The notes: generated by a model not told the origin, from the letters alone. 64,000 nt of DNA from Actinomadura terrae (GCF_022751215.1 NZ_JAICDG010000002.1:62001-126000); one strand, 5' to 3'; shown: positions 9,695 to 18,951, counted from the stretch's first letter. Numbers and translations are program-made.

Positions 9695-9898
9695 ATGTCA
9701 GCACGTACGCCAGAGGCCGAGCCCCTGCTGACGCCGGCGGAGGTGGCGACGATGTTCCGCGTCGACCCCAAGACCGTCACGCGCTGGGCGAAGGCCGGGA
9801 AGCTCACGTCCATCCGCACGCTCGGGGGGCACCGCCGCTACCGCGAGGCAGAGGTGCGGGCGCTGCTGGCGGGAATCCCGCAGCAGCGATCGGAGTAG
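9695..9898 (+). CDS. bldC: Developmental MerR-like regulator BldC
   Basis: BldC is a small winged helix-turn-helix protein that binds DNA head-to-tail and controls the onset of development in Streptomyces. The 67-residue protein is nearly identical to the Streptomyces one. It starts MSARTPEAEPLLTPAEVATM, with the helix-turn-helix at about residues 12-40 (FRVDPKTVTRWAKAGKL) and the wing TLGGHRRYREAEV. ATG 9695 is the start because GGAGGAGAGG lies upstream and it matches the family length; an upstream in-frame ATG would add 21 unsupported residues. The 270-bp upstream gap fits a sizeable regulatory region. Confidence 0.97.
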   Translation: MSARTPEAEPLLTPAEVATMFRVDPKTVTRWAKAGKLTSIRTLGGHRRYREAEVRALLAGIPQQRSE

Positions 9899-10459
9899 CG
9901 ACTCCGCAAGGAGTAGCCGCTCCACCTGGCGGCATGCCGCCGGATCCGCCGGTCACCCGGCGGAGCGCAAGGGGGGTCAGGAGGCCCTTGGACGACCTCG
10001 CACGTCATGTTCGCGCGAGGGCCGGCCCAGCGGCCTCCTGGACGAGAACGGGCCGGGACCACGGTCATCCGAGAATCGCGGTCCCGGGTCGGCATCGTTC
10101 GACCAGATGTCCCGCCCGCACCCGACCGCGGGCGGGACATCCGCACGTCCGCGCCCCGATCACCGGCGGCTGCTTCCTGGGCGTGTCTGTTGCTGTCTGT
10201 ACGGGACTGTGGTCTGTATCGTCGCGGATAGGTCCGACCTACCCTCCTGGCCACTTCTAGGTGGCGGGTGCGGTGGGGGCGGGTGCCCGGTGGCGACCTC
10301 GCGTCACGGCCACTCGTAGGTGACCGGGGTGGTGACGTTCTATGACTTTCCGTCACGCTGCGCGATCGCGTCTGCTTTCATGCTGTGGGTGGGGTGTTCG
10401 TGACTCAAGGGGCGTGAGTCGGTGGGTTTGGGACGCGGCGTCCACAAGAGGACAGATCT
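9899..10459. other. Intergenic region between convergent bldC and tetR
   Basis: No coding sequence is supported. The region contains several hairpins, including a small one directly after bldC (CGGAGT...ACTCCG) and the strong one at 10107-10140. Confidence 0.55.
10107..10140. terminator. Strong bidirectional hairpin
   Basis: A perfect 13-bp stem (ATGTCCCGCCCGC with its complement) closes an 8-nt loop. It sits between convergent bldC and the tetR gene and is a likely terminator for one or both. Confidence 0.7.
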
Positions 10460-11140
10460 TCAAGGGCTCGGGTGGAGTTCCGTCCGGGCCGAACGGTCGA
10501 TGAGGGCGCCGGTGCCGGGGTCGTGGCGGCCCGCGACGTCGAGCATGACCACGAGGTGGTCGACCAGGAGTCGTTCCAGGTCGGGGCGGGGAAGGTCGCG
10601 GTTCTCCAGCCAGTCGAGACAGGCGGTCTCCACGGCGGCCATCCAGGAACGCAGGGTGATGCGCAGGACGGGCTGCGGCGCCGCGACTCCCAGTGAGTGG
10701 AGGATGCGGTCCAGAAGGAGCTGGCGGATGCCGTCGACGATTTCGCCCACTTCGCCGGAACGGTCGGCCGGGCCGCCGCGAAGGAGGGCGGTATAGCCGG
10801 CGGCGTGGCTTTCGGCGAAGTCGAAGTAACGTTCGAGAGAGATGCGCAGGCGATCGAGGGGTGCGCCCTCGGCGGGCGGTTCGAGGAGGACCGACAGCCG
10901 CTTGGCGGCGCTTCCGAGAGCGGCCAGGTAAAGCTCGTACTTGCCGCCGAAGTAGTGGTAGACCAATGCGCGGGAGGCGCCCGCGGCGGCCGCGACATCG
11001 TCGATCGAGATGTCCTCGGGCGGGCGGGTGCTGAACAACTGGAGGGCCGCTTCGATCAGTTCGTCGCGCCGTTCGTCGACGCTGAGCCTGCGGCGTCCGC
11101 GCCGGGCGCCCTCCGGGCTCCGCGCCTTTCCACCGGCCAC
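10460..11140 (-). CDS. TetR family transcriptional regulator
   Basis: An N-terminal TetR helix-turn-helix is clear (RRDELIEAALQLF, then ISIDDVAAAAGASRALVYHYFGGKYELY). A helical ligand-binding domain of about 140 residues follows. GTG 11140 is preferred because GGGAG lies 8 nt upstream; a GTG at 11155 would add five residues with no ribosome-binding site. It is divergent from the LacI-type gene, so the shared 306-bp interval may hold operators for both. The regulated target is unknown and no exporter gene is adjacent. Confidence 0.9.
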   Translation of the reverse strand: MAGGKARSPEGARRGRRRLSVDERRDELIEAALQLFSTRPPEDISIDDVAAAAGASRALVYHYFGGKYELYLAALGSAAKRLSVLLEPPAEGAPLDRLRISLERYFDFAESHAAGYTALLRGGPADRSGEVGEIVDGIRQLLLDRILHSLGVAAPQPVLRITLRSWMAAVETACLDWLENRDLPRPDLERLLVDHLVVMLDVAGRHDPGTGALIDRSARTELHPSP

Positions 11141-11446
11141 AGCATGATCTCCCACCTGGGCAGCGTATCCGAGCGTGAACGGTCGCCCGCCGCCGGCGGG
11201 CAGGGGCCCGGCGCCGTTTTCGCCGGATCCTGATCACGTCAGAATACGGCTGTGAGCCGAAACACCATAGCCCCGAACTGCCATTCGCGGATGCCCGTTA
11301 CTGACTGTTGCGACGATATGGGGTGAAGCCGAGGCATCATGGCATCTCCTCCCGCGCGGAGGCGGGCGCGCCGAGACTTCCCAGCAGTGGATACCCGGGG
11401 CGCCATCGCGGCAAGTCCTGCAGGCCCCCCTCCTGGACGGAGTGCC
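11141..11446. promoter_or_regulatory. Divergent promoter region with inverted repeat
   Basis: The interval separates the tetR and lacI genes. A 13-bp inverted repeat, CGGCT-GTG-AGCCG, lies at 11247-11259 and is a possible operator for either regulator. No convincing -35/-10 boxes are fixed. Confidence 0.35.
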
Positions 11447-12559
11447 ATGTCATCTGGTGAAGGAAGCCCCCCGCACAACAGGCCGGTGATGGGAGAAGGC
11501 GTTGTTCCCCCGCCGCGCGACGGCGGCTCTCATTCGGCGCGCGGCGAGGGGAGGTCGGTACCCGCGCCGAAACCGACCATCCGCAACGTCGCGGAGCGGG
11601 CCGGTGTGTCCAAGTCGCTCGTGTCGCTCGTCATGCGAGGGTCACCGCATGTGAGCGAAAGACGGCGGCAGGCCGTCCTTCAGGCGGCCCGGGAGCTCGG
11701 CTACCGGCCGAACGCCGTCGCCCGCAGCCTCGTCGAGGGACGCACGAGGCTGATCGGCGCGATCGTCGCCGACCTCCACAACCCCTTCTTCGCGGAGTTC
11801 CTCGACGGTTTGCAGGAGAGCCTGCACGGGGAGGGCCTGCGGATGCTGGTCGGCAGCGGGCGGTGGGATCCGCTGTTCGAGGCCGAGGCGGTGGAGGCGT
11901 TCCTGGAGATGCGGGTGGACGGCCTCGTGCTGCTCAGCGTCGTCCCCGAGTCGTTGAAGGAGGCCGCCGCCAGCGTGCCCGTGGTGGTGGTCGGCGAGCG
12001 CGACGTCGTCGGTGTCGACATCGTCGTGGACGACGACGAGCTGGGCGCGAGCCTGGCCGTCGACCACCTCGTCGAACTCGGGCACCGGCGGATCGCGCAC
12101 ATCGAGGGCGCGCGCTCGACCACCGCGCGGTACCGGCGCGCGGGCTATGAGAAGGCGATGCGGCGGCACGGCCTGACGGACGAGATCGTCGTCGAGCCCG
12201 GTGACTTCACCGAGGAGGGCGGCTACCGCGCGACCCGCGCGCTGCTGCGCCGCGATCCCCGTCCGACGGCGATCTTCGCACCGAACGACCTGGTGGCGAC
12301 GGGCGCGCTGTCGGCGGCGGACGAGCTGGAGACGCCCGTGCCGACGCAGCTGTCGATCGTCGGGTACGACAACACGCATCTCGCGGCGATCAGGCACATC
12401 TCGCTCACCAGCGTCGACCAGCCGCGCCGGGACATGGGACGGGTGGCCGCCGAGCTGCTGACCGCGCGGATCGGCGATCCGTCGCGGATCGCGCGGCAGA
12501 ACCTCGTGGTCCCGCATCTGGTGATCCGCTCGACGACGGGCCCGGTGCCCGTCCTGTAG
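11447..12559 (+). CDS. LacI family transcriptional regulator
   Basis: The LacI helix-turn-helix (PTIRNVAERAGVSKSLVSLV) is followed by the hinge ELGYRPNAVARSLVEGR. The periplasmic-binding-like effector domain starts at LIGAIVADLHNPFFAEF and ends with SLTSVDQPRRDMGRVAAELL. About 42 residues precede the DNA-binding domain, unusually long for the family. ATG 11447 has GGACGGAG just upstream; ATG 11339 and ATG 11489 are alternatives. Such proteins usually repress sugar genes. The nearest candidate target, the ABC importer at 21906, is about 9 kb away, so any link is only a guess. Confidence 0.9.
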   Translation: MSSGEGSPPHNRPVMGEGVVPPPRDGGSHSARGEGRSVPAPKPTIRNVAERAGVSKSLVSLVMRGSPHVSERRRQAVLQAARELGYRPNAVARSLVEGRTRLIGAIVADLHNPFFAEFLDGLQESLHGEGLRMLVGSGRWDPLFEAEAVEAFLEMRVDGLVLLSVVPESLKEAAASVPVVVVGERDVVGVDIVVDDDELGASLAVDHLVELGHRRIAHIEGARSTTARYRRAGYEKAMRRHGLTDEIVVEPGDFTEEGGYRATRALLRRDPRPTAIFAPNDLVATGALSAADELETPVPTQLSIVGYDNTHLAAIRHISLTSVDQPRRDMGRVAAELLTARIGDPSRIARQNLVVPHLVIRSTTGPVPVL

Positions 12560-12894
12560 TGGCCACGGCCAGGTCCCGGTGCCACGGCCCGGTTCCGGTA
12601 CCGACGGCCAGGTTCCCGGTGGTCACGGTCAAGCCCCCCGCCTGCTCCACGCTCCCCATCTGTCGTAGGGGCCGCACGTGTTCCCGAGGTAGATCCTTCC
12701 TCGGACCGGTGCGCCCCGGGTAAGGGCCCGGCCAAGCCTGTCGTATTCGCCGGATCCCGGGCCGCCGCCAGCGGGTTAATGGACGCACCGCTAGGCGGGG
12801 CCCGGCTCCGGCGCGGCCTCGTGGGAGGCCGTGCGGACCGGCTTCCGGCGGCGGACACGGGGAGGAACCATGTTCACCCAGGGGGGGTCGGCTC
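12560..12894. repeat. Intergenic region with ~20 bp repeats
   Basis: Three to four variants of GCCACGGCCAGGTTCCCGGT follow the lacI stop codon directly (about 12560-12630). The remaining 260 bp hold no supported gene. They presumably include the promoter of the small gene at 12895. Confidence 0.5.
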
Positions 12895-13131
12895 GTGCGT
12901 GATCCGGAATTGGTGTCGTGCGCGCAGCGCGCGGCGAACGAGTTGGAACGCGCGTGGACGGAGTGGCGGCACGCGCGCGGGCTGGCCGAGCAGGTCTCGG
13001 AGTCCGTCGCCAGCTATGTGGCCCACTCGATCGACCATCCGTGGGGGCAGCCCCGGGTGGTGCTGGGCCTGGACGCGGACGAGGCACGCGCGCTCGCCGC
13101 GCTCCTGGGCAAGGAGGGCCCGCTCGGGTAA
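12895..13131 (+). CDS. Conserved small actinobacterial hypothetical protein
   Basis: This 78-residue soluble protein has the conserved core ASYVAHSIDHPWGQPRVVLGLDADEA and an N-terminal helix rich in Ala, Glu and Arg. I recall very similar short proteins in Streptomyces (SSYVGYSLEEPWGQPRVVFG), so it is a real conserved family of unknown role. GTG 12895 has a run of seven G about 8 nt upstream. No membrane segment or metal motif is present. Confidence 0.75.
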   Translation: MRDPELVSCAQRAANELERAWTEWRHARGLAEQVSESVASYVAHSIDHPWGQPRVVLGLDADEARALAALLGKEGPLG

Positions 13132-13479
13132 GCCGGGCAGCGCCCTCACGTAAGTCCGGCAGGCCCTTCGGGATAGGCCTCGTCAGGTAGGTGCGGCGGG
13201 AGCCCTCGGGTACGTCCCGTTTGGCGGGGTTTCTGGGGAGCCCCGGGGGAGGCTTCGGTGCGTCCCGTCCGGCGGGCTTCTGGGTAGTGCCGGTGGAGTC
13301 CTCGGGGAGGCGCGCTTGCCTGCCTTGGGGAGGCATGCTCGGCGGGCCTCGGGTGGGCACGCTTGCCTGCCTCGTGCGTGACTGAGACCTGCCCATTTCG
13401 TGGAACTCCGTTTGACGAACCTCGGTCCGTGTGCAGACTGTCAGGGGCGGTCACGAAGTCGTCACGGAGGGCGGGGTCT
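13132..13479. repeat. Degenerate repeats upstream of amidase gene
   Basis: G-rich degenerate units containing GGCGGG(C/T)TTCTGGG and (A/T)GCCGG...CCTCGGGGA recur from the stop codon of the preceding gene to about 13390. The last 90 bp should carry the promoter of the amidase gene. No other gene is supported. Confidence 0.5.
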
Positions 13480-14340
13480 GTGCGAATCCATCGAGGCGGC
13501 CCTGCGGCCGCCGGTCTCGCGCTGTGCCTCGGCGTCCTGGCCGCGTGCGGAGGCTCGTCCGACGACGCCTCAGGCGACCCCGCCGCGCCCCCCACGGTGC
13601 GCGGGACGGCTCCGCAGAGCGCGACCGGCTCCGAGGACCCGAAGTCCCCGGACGGCTCTCCACAGGGCTCCCTGGACGCCTCCACGCTGCGCGGCAAGGT
13701 GATCGTGATCGACCCCGGGCACAACGGGGGCAACGCCTCGCATCCGTCCGAGATCAACAAGCAGGTGCCGATCGGGAACGGCAGCAAGGAGTGCGATACG
13801 TCCGGTACGAGTACGAACGCCGGATATGAGGAGCACGCCTTCACCTGGGACGTCTCGAACCGGCTCGCGAAGCTGCTGCGCTCCGGGGGCGCCAAGGTGA
13901 CGCTGACCCGCAAGAACGACACGGGCGTCGGGCCGTGCATCACCGAGCGGGCGGCGGTCGGCAACCGGCTGCGCGCCGACGCGGCGCTGTCCATCCACGC
14001 GGACGGCGCGTCCGCGTCCGGGCACGGATTCCACATCATCGAGCCGATCGGCGTGAAGGGCCACAACACCGAGGCCGTCCCCGCCTCCCTCAAGCTCGGC
14101 CGGACCCTCCGGGACGCCTACCACTCGGGCACCGACGTCCCGTACTCCAGCTACATCGGCGAGAAGGGGCTCGACCGGCGCAGCGACCTCGGCGGGCTGA
14201 ACCTGTCGACGGTGCCGAAGGTGTTCATCGAGTGCGGAAACATGCGCAACTCGGGGGACGCGGGCAAGCTGTCCAGCGCGTCGTTCCGGCAGCGCATCGC
14301 CGAGTCCCTGGCCAAGGGCTTCGACACCTACTTCCGCTGA
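13480..14340 (+). CDS. N-acetylmuramoyl-L-alanine amidase lipoprotein
   Basis: This enzyme cleaves the bond between muramic acid and the peptide stem in peptidoglycan. An N-terminal signal ends in the lipobox LAAC (Cys23 from GTG 13480), so it should be anchored to the outer face of the membrane. A Ser/Pro-rich linker follows. The Amidase_3 domain then carries the zinc-site motifs IDPGHNGG, a Glu in AGYEEHAFTWDVSNRLAKLL, and SIHADG. KVFIECGNMRN near the C-terminus contains the second catalytic Glu region. GTG 13480 is preferred over upstream starts because GGAGGGCGGGG precedes it and the signal peptide then has normal length. It ends just before a 92-bp repeat array. Confidence 0.92.
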   Translation: MRIHRGGPAAAGLALCLGVLAACGGSSDDASGDPAAPPTVRGTAPQSATGSEDPKSPDGSPQGSLDASTLRGKVIVIDPGHNGGNASHPSEINKQVPIGNGSKECDTSGTSTNAGYEEHAFTWDVSNRLAKLLRSGGAKVTLTRKNDTGVGPCITERAAVGNRLRADAALSIHADGASASGHGFHIIEPIGVKGHNTEAVPASLKLGRTLRDAYHSGTDVPYSSYIGEKGLDRRSDLGGLNLSTVPKVFIECGNMRNSGDAGKLSSASFRQRIAESLAKGFDTYFR

Positions 14341-14489
14341 CCACGCCGGCCTGCGGTCGGGACGCGCGTCTGCCAAGCTCGCGCCGACCTCAGTAGAGCT
14401 GATCGCTGGGCGCCGTCCCGCGGCGCCGAACTGGGCAGGGGTGGTTGTGGCCTGCCTGCCCCACGAGAGCTGGACGGACGTTCTGTACC
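14341..14489. other. Short spacer after amidase gene
   Basis: Non-coding sequence between the amidase stop codon and the 92-bp repeat array. No hairpin terminator is obvious. Confidence 0.4.
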
Positions 14490-15235
14490 GATTGTGATGC
14501 GCGTCCACGGCATCCATGGGTGGTCGCGGGTCGCTGGTTCGCGCGCTGTTCTGCCCCTGCGCCGGGCGCGGCTCGCGCCAGTGGTGGTGCGCGTCGACCG
14601 CGTGACGTCAGGTCGCGGGTGCGTTGGTGGTGTGGTGCATTGGCCGTGGGCTGGGGCGTGCCTGCGCCGGTGGGTGGTGCGCGTCGAGCACGTTAGGGCT
14701 GGTCGCGCGGAGTGTTTGGATCGCGCGCCGCCCGCCTCTGCGTTGGAGCGGTGCCTGCGTCGGGGGTGGTGCGCGTCGAGCGCATTCAAGGCTGGTCGCG
14801 CGGGTTGGTGGATCGCGCGCCGCCCCGTCTGTGCGTTGGGGTGGTGGCTGCGTCGGCGGTGGTGCCCGTCGAGTGCGTTGAGGCTGGTCGCGCGGGGGGT
14901 CGGATCGCGCGCTGCCCCGCCTCTGCGTTGGGGCAGTGCCTGCGCCGGTTGTGATGCCGTCCCCCGCGTTTACGGCTGGTCGGGGTTGCTTTGGGCGTCC
15001 GGGGTCTCGTCCCTGGGCTGTGGCGGCGCCGTTGCCGGTGGTGAGGTGCGTCTAGCGCGCTTACGGCTCGTCGTGGCCTGGGTTGGTTGTGCGGTGCCTC
15101 GTCCATGGGCGCGGGGCGGTGCCTGTTGCCGGTTGTGGGGCGCGTCGTGGCTTGTGTTGGTCGTGTGGTGCCTTGGCCGTGGGCTGGGGCGGTGCCGGTG
15201 CCGTGGGGATGCGCCGATACCGCAGCTACTGGGCG
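14490..15235. repeat. ~92-bp tandem repeat array, about 8 diverged copies
   Basis: Units beginning with variants of GTGGTGCGCGTCGAG start near 14490, 14584, 14674, 14766, 14859, 14948, 15038 and 15130. The spacing is 89-94 bp. Each unit has further shared blocks: GGCTGGTCGCGCGG, GATCGCGCGCCGCC and TGCGTTGGGG. Copies 3-5 are the most alike. The + strand is rich in G and T. Translations in all frames are Arg/Trp/Cys-rich and not credible. Confidence 0.8.
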
Positions 15236-15255
15236 GCGTGGGTTGCAGAGAGCAG

Positions 15256-15287
15256 GCGGCGCCCCGTCCCCTGAGTCGGGGCGCCGC
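15256..15287. terminator. Terminator hairpin for carbonic anhydrase gene
   Basis: An 11-bp perfect stem (GCGGCGCCCCG with its complement) closes a 10-nt loop. It lies 10 bp beyond the minus-strand stop codon at 15297. Confidence 0.75.
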
Positions 15288-15296
15288 ATGGGCGGG

Positions 15297-15791
15297 TCAG
15301 GGCTTCACTTCGCGTAGGCGTCCGGTCTCGACCTCGTAGACGAAGCCGCGCACCTGGTCGGTGTGCGGGATGAACGGGTCGGTGGTGATGCGCCGGATCG
15401 ACTGGCGGACGTCCTCCTCGATGTCGGGGAACGCCTCGGCGGCCCAGTCGGGCTTGAGGCCGGTTTCTCGTTGGATGTCGGCTTTGAACCCGTCGTCGGT
15501 GAAGGTCAGCATGCCGCAGTCGGTGTGGTGGATCAGGATGATCTCGCGGGTGCCGAGCAGCCGCTGGCTGATCGCGAGGCTGCGGCGCTCGCCTGCGGTG
15601 ATCACGCCGCCGGCGTTGCGGATGACGTGGGCGTCCCCCTCGCTCAGGCCGAGGACGCCGTAGGGGTTGAGGCGCGCGTCCATGCAGGCGACGACCGCGA
15701 CGCCCTTGCCGGGCGGCAGGGGCAGGTCGCCTTTGTCGAAACTGGCGGCGTATCGCTCGGCGTTGGCGAGGAGTTCGTCTGTCACGCTCAT
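15297..15791 (-). CDS. Beta-class carbonic anhydrase
   Basis: Interconverts CO2 and bicarbonate in the cytoplasm. Zinc ligands are Cys36 (in ACMDAR), His89 and Cys92 (in HHTDCGM), with the Asp38-Arg40 catalytic dyad. RNAGGVITAGERRSLAISQRL is typical of the small bacterial beta-CA group. ATG 15791 is chosen because GGAAGG lies about 6 nt upstream. The open frame extends 60 codons further but with no family support. At 164 residues the length is normal. A strong terminator follows, and the gene is divergent from the methyltransferase gene at 15910. Confidence 0.94.
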   Translation of the reverse strand: MSVTDELLANAERYAASFDKGDLPLPPGKGVAVVACMDARLNPYGVLGLSEGDAHVIRNAGGVITAGERRSLAISQRLLGTREIILIHHTDCGMLTFTDDGFKADIQRETGLKPDWAAEAFPDIEEDVRQSIRRITTDPFIPHTDQVRGFVYEVETGRLREVKP

Positions 15792-15909
15792 GGCGGCCTT
15801 CCGTTCGCTCGGGACCTCAGGATTTCCGATTAAAACAGTAGAGTCAATGGGTAATGACGCACCGTGATATCCGGGCCCGTGGAGTGTCGGGAGCGGGCAG
15901 GATGGGCGG

Positions 15910-17376
15910 ATGTCTGATCTTCGTGCGCCGCTGGAGCGTGTCCGTGCCGTCCTGGACGAGGCGGGGTACACCGTGGACGGGGTGCGCGAGTTGCTCGGGC
16001 CGGTGGCGGGCGGGGCGCTGGCGCGGGACGAGATCGTCCCGGCGTTGCGCGCGACCCGTGGCGGGTCGCTGCTGGAGGTGCTGACCAGGCTGTTCTGGCT
16101 TCAGGTTCCGGTGGAGGCGGATGCCGTACCGGTGGACGATCTCGTGCGCGCGGGCCTGGCGGAGGTCTCCGTGGACGAGGTGCGGCCCCTGCTCCACGTC
16201 GAGCCGCTGGAAGGCGACGGGCATGTCGGGTACGCGGTCTCGGATCTCAAGGTGCGGCCCGGGTCCGGGGGCGTCGTGCCGTCCGATCATGTGGTGGGGG
16301 TGGGCGGTGCGTCGGGGAGTCTGGCCCGGCTGATCGTCCACAGGCCTGTGGATAACTTTCTTGATCTCGGGACGGGATGCGGGGTGCAGGCGGTCCATCT
16401 GGCGCACCGGAATCCGGCCGCGCGTATTACCGCCACGGACGTCAACCCGAGGGCCCTGCGGCTCGCCGCGATGAGCTTCGCGCTCTCGGGGGTGGACGGC
16501 GCCGAACTCCGCGAGGGGTCGCTGCTGGAGCCGGTGCGGGGGCGGCGTTTCGACCTGATCGTGTCGAATCCGCCGTTCGTCGTCGCGCCGTCCGGCGAGG
16601 GCGATCCGCGGTTCACCTACCGGGAGTCCGGGTTGCCGGACGACGAGTTCTGCCGTCGAATCGTCACCGAGGCGCCACACTTTTTGAACGACGGCGGGCA
16701 CGTACAACTGCTGGCCAACTGGCTGCACGTCGACAGGACGCCGTGGGAGGAGCGGGTCGGCGCGTGGGCGGAGGAGTCGGGGTGCGACGCGTGGATCGTC
16801 CAGCGGGACGTGCAGGATCCGGCGGAGTACGCGGAGTTGTGGCTGCGCGATTCGTGCGAGGCGGGGACCCCGGAGTACCGGGCGCGGTACGAGGCGTGGC
16901 TCGCGCATTTCGAGCGCCGGAACGTGACCGGGATCGGCTTCGGATGGATCACGTTGCGCCGCACCGGCGGGCGTCCGGGAGTGCGCGTCGAGGAACTCCG
17001 GCACGCCGTCGAGCAGCCCGTGGGAGCCTATGTCGATCATGTGCTGGACGGGCTCGTGGCGGCCACGGAGTTTTCCACAGGCTGTGGACGGCGAGTACTC
17101 CGCGCGGCGCCGGGAATCGTCCAGGAGCAGATCGGCGCGCCCGGCGCGGAGGACCCGGAGCGGATCGTCCTGCGCCAGACCGGACGGCTCGGGCGGGCAG
17201 TCGGCGTCGGCACGGTCGAGGCGGGGCTCGCCGGGGTCTGTGACGGCACGCTGCCACTCGAACCGCTGCTGGACGCCATCGCCCAGCTCACCGGCATGCC
17301 CCCGGAGCAAGTGCGCGAGCACGCGGCGGCCGTCCTGCCCGAGCTGATTGCCGACGGCTTCTTCGAGGTGCCGTGA
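15910..17376 (+). CDS. Class I SAM-dependent methyltransferase (PrmC/HemK-like)
   Basis: The protein has 488 residues. An N-terminal helical region of about 140 residues precedes a Rossmann methyltransferase core. Motif I is FLDLGTGCGVQAVHLA and the acidic loop is ATDVNPRALRLAAMSF. The NPPF motif of N5-glutamine or adenine-N6 methyltransferases appears in LIVSNPPFVVAPSG. A C-terminal part of about 180 residues, with winged-helix-like features (LPLEPLLDAIAQLTGMP), makes it longer than PrmC. The substrate is not known; NPPF points to amide or exocyclic nitrogen. ATG 15910 has only a weak G-rich upstream match. The gene ends directly in a repeat-rich region. Confidence 0.85.
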   Translation: MSDLRAPLERVRAVLDEAGYTVDGVRELLGPVAGGALARDEIVPALRATRGGSLLEVLTRLFWLQVPVEADAVPVDDLVRAGLAEVSVDEVRPLLHVEPLEGDGHVGYAVSDLKVRPGSGGVVPSDHVVGVGGASGSLARLIVHRPVDNFLDLGTGCGVQAVHLAHRNPAARITATDVNPRALRLAAMSFALSGVDGAELREGSLLEPVRGRRFDLIVSNPPFVVAPSGEGDPRFTYRESGLPDDEFCRRIVTEAPHFLNDGGHVQLLANWLHVDRTPWEERVGAWAEESGCDAWIVQRDVQDPAEYAELWLRDSCEAGTPEYRARYEAWLAHFERRNVTGIGFGWITLRRTGGRPGVRVEELRHAVEQPVGAYVDHVLDGLVAATEFSTGCGRRVLRAAPGIVQEQIGAPGAEDPERIVLRQTGRLGRAVGVGTVEAGLAGVCDGTLPLEPLLDAIAQLTGMPPEQVREHAAAVLPELIADGFFEVP

Positions 17377-17874
17377 GGATCAGACGCGGCGGGCGGCGTC
17401 GATCGTGCGGGCAGGCGCGATGGGCGTTGGCGATGGTGCCGGTTGGGTGCGGTGGGCTGCGGTGATCGTTGGGGGCGGGCGTGGGAAGGCGGTGATCGGC
17501 GGCTGGCGCGGCGGGCGCTGATGGTCCGGGTCGGGGACGGCGGGCGGCGTTGATCGTGGGGGCAGGCGCGGCGGGTGGTGGTGAACGGCGAGCGAGCGCG
17601 GCGGGCGGTGATCGTGCGGGTCAGGTCCGGCGAGCGGCGGTGATCGCGGGGCGGGCGCGCCGGGCGGCGGTGCTCGGCGGGCTGGCGTGGCGGGCAAAGA
17701 TGGTGCGGGTCAGGGACGGCGGGCGGCGGGTGGTAATCGTGCCGGTCAGGTGCGGTGGGCGGCGGTATTCGTGGGGGAGGGCGGTGGTGCTCGGCGGGCT
17801 GGCGTGGTGGGTGGGGATGGTGCGAGGCGGCCGTGGTCGGGGGCTGGCGCGGCGCGTGGTGGTGATGGTGCCGG
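17377..17874. repeat. Degenerate repeats between methyltransferase and pyrD
   Basis: Variants of GGCGGGCGGTGATCGTGCGGGTCAGG recur across the whole 498 bp (+ strand). The repeat continues into the 3' end of pyrD on the minus strand: the last eight or so pyrD codons match copies near 17610-17645 and 17735-17770. No gene is supported. Confidence 0.65.
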
Positions 17875-18951
17875 TCAGGTGCGGCGGGCGGTGGTGATTG
17901 TGGGGAAGGCGCTGCCGTGCAGGCGGCGCGTGAGGGTGCGGTTGACGTGGTGTGCCCACAGGGGTCCGCCGTAGATCATTCCCGTGTACGCCTGGACGAG
18001 GGTGGCCCCGGCGCGCACGCGTTCCCACACGTCGTCGGCCGTCTCGACGCCGCCGACCGAGATCAGGACGAGGCGTCCGCCGGTGCGGGCGTGCAGCCGT
18101 CGCAGAACCTCCAGGGAGCGCTCCTTGAGCGGGGCGCCGGACAGGCCGCCGGTCTCCTTGACCAGGTCGGGGGCGCTGCGGAGCGCCTCGCGTCCGATGG
18201 TGGTGTTGGTGGCGATGATCCCGTCGAGCCCGAGGTCGAGCGCGAGGTCCGCGACGGCGTCGATGTCGTCGTCCGCGAGGTCGGGGGCGATCTTGACCAG
18301 CAGCGGGACGCGGCGCGCGGCGGACGCGCGGTCGGCCGCCTCTCGGACGGCGGTAAGCAGCGGCCGCAGGTGCTCGACGGCCTGGAGGTTCCGCAGGCCG
18401 GGCGTGTTGGGCGAGCTGACGTTGACGACGAGGTAGTCGGCGTGGGGGGCGAGGCGCTCGGCGCTCGCGACGTAGTCGGCGGCGGCCTCGTCCTCCGGGA
18501 CGGCCTTGGTCTTGCCGATGTTGACGCCGACGATCGTCCCCGGGCGCCGCTGCCGCAGCCGCCGCGCGGCGGCCTCGGAGCCCTCGTTGTTGAAGCCCAT
18601 CCGGTTGATGACCGCCCGGTCGGGGACGAGCCGGAACAGCCTCGGACGCGGGTTGCCCGGCTGCGCGCGTCCGGTGACGGTGCCGATCTCGACGTGGCCG
18701 AAGCCGAACGCGCCGAGCGCGTCGTAGGCGACGGCGTCCTTGTCGAAGCCGGCGGCGAGGCCGAGCGGGCTGGGGAAGTCCAGCCCCAGCGCGTGGACGG
18801 CGAGGGCCGGGTCCCGGGGCGCGAGGACGCGGCGGAGCAGCGCCGCGAGGCCGGGCACGGCCTGGATCGCCCGCAGCGCCGCCATCGTGAGGCGGTGGAC
18901 GGTCTCCGCCGAGACCCGCGTGATGACCAGTGAGAACAGGAGTCGATACAT
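17875..18951 (-). CDS. pyrD: Dihydroorotate dehydrogenase (quinone), class 2
   Basis: Oxidises dihydroorotate to orotate with FMN and menaquinone, the fourth step of pyrimidine synthesis. At 358 residues it has the N-terminal hydrophobic/amphipathic helix of membrane-associated class 2 enzymes ([19 protein letters not shown]). Core motifs are [39 protein letters not shown] and the catalytic-serine segment [17 protein letters not shown], the FMN-phosphate loop ISVGGV and YTGMIYGGP follow. The C-terminal tail (about TITTARRT) is encoded inside a repeat that continues downstream, so the tail may have been altered by repeat spread. It lies apart from other pyr genes. Confidence 0.95.
   Translation of the reverse strand: MYRLLFSLVITRVSAETVHRLTMAALRAIQAVPGLAALLRRVLAPRDPALAVHALGLDFPSPLGLAAGFDKDAVAYDALGAFGFGHVEIGTVTGRAQPGNPRPRLFRLVPDRAVINRMGFNNEGSEAAARRLRQRRPGTIVGVNIGKTKAVPEDEAAADYVASAERLAPHADYLVVNVSSPNTPGLRNLQAVEHLRPLLTAVREAADRASAARRVPLLVKIAPDLADDDIDAVADLALDLGLDGIIATNTTIGREALRSAPDLVKETGGLSGAPLKERSLEVLRRLHARTGGRLVLISVGGVETADDVWERVRAGATLVQAYTGMIYGGPLWAHHVNRTLTRRLHGSAFPTITTARRT

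Noticed and set aside
15844..17322. A 492-codon minus-strand frame opposite the methyltransferase gene
   Set aside because: Antisense shadow of a confidently assigned coding sequence, with His/Arg/Pro-rich composition.
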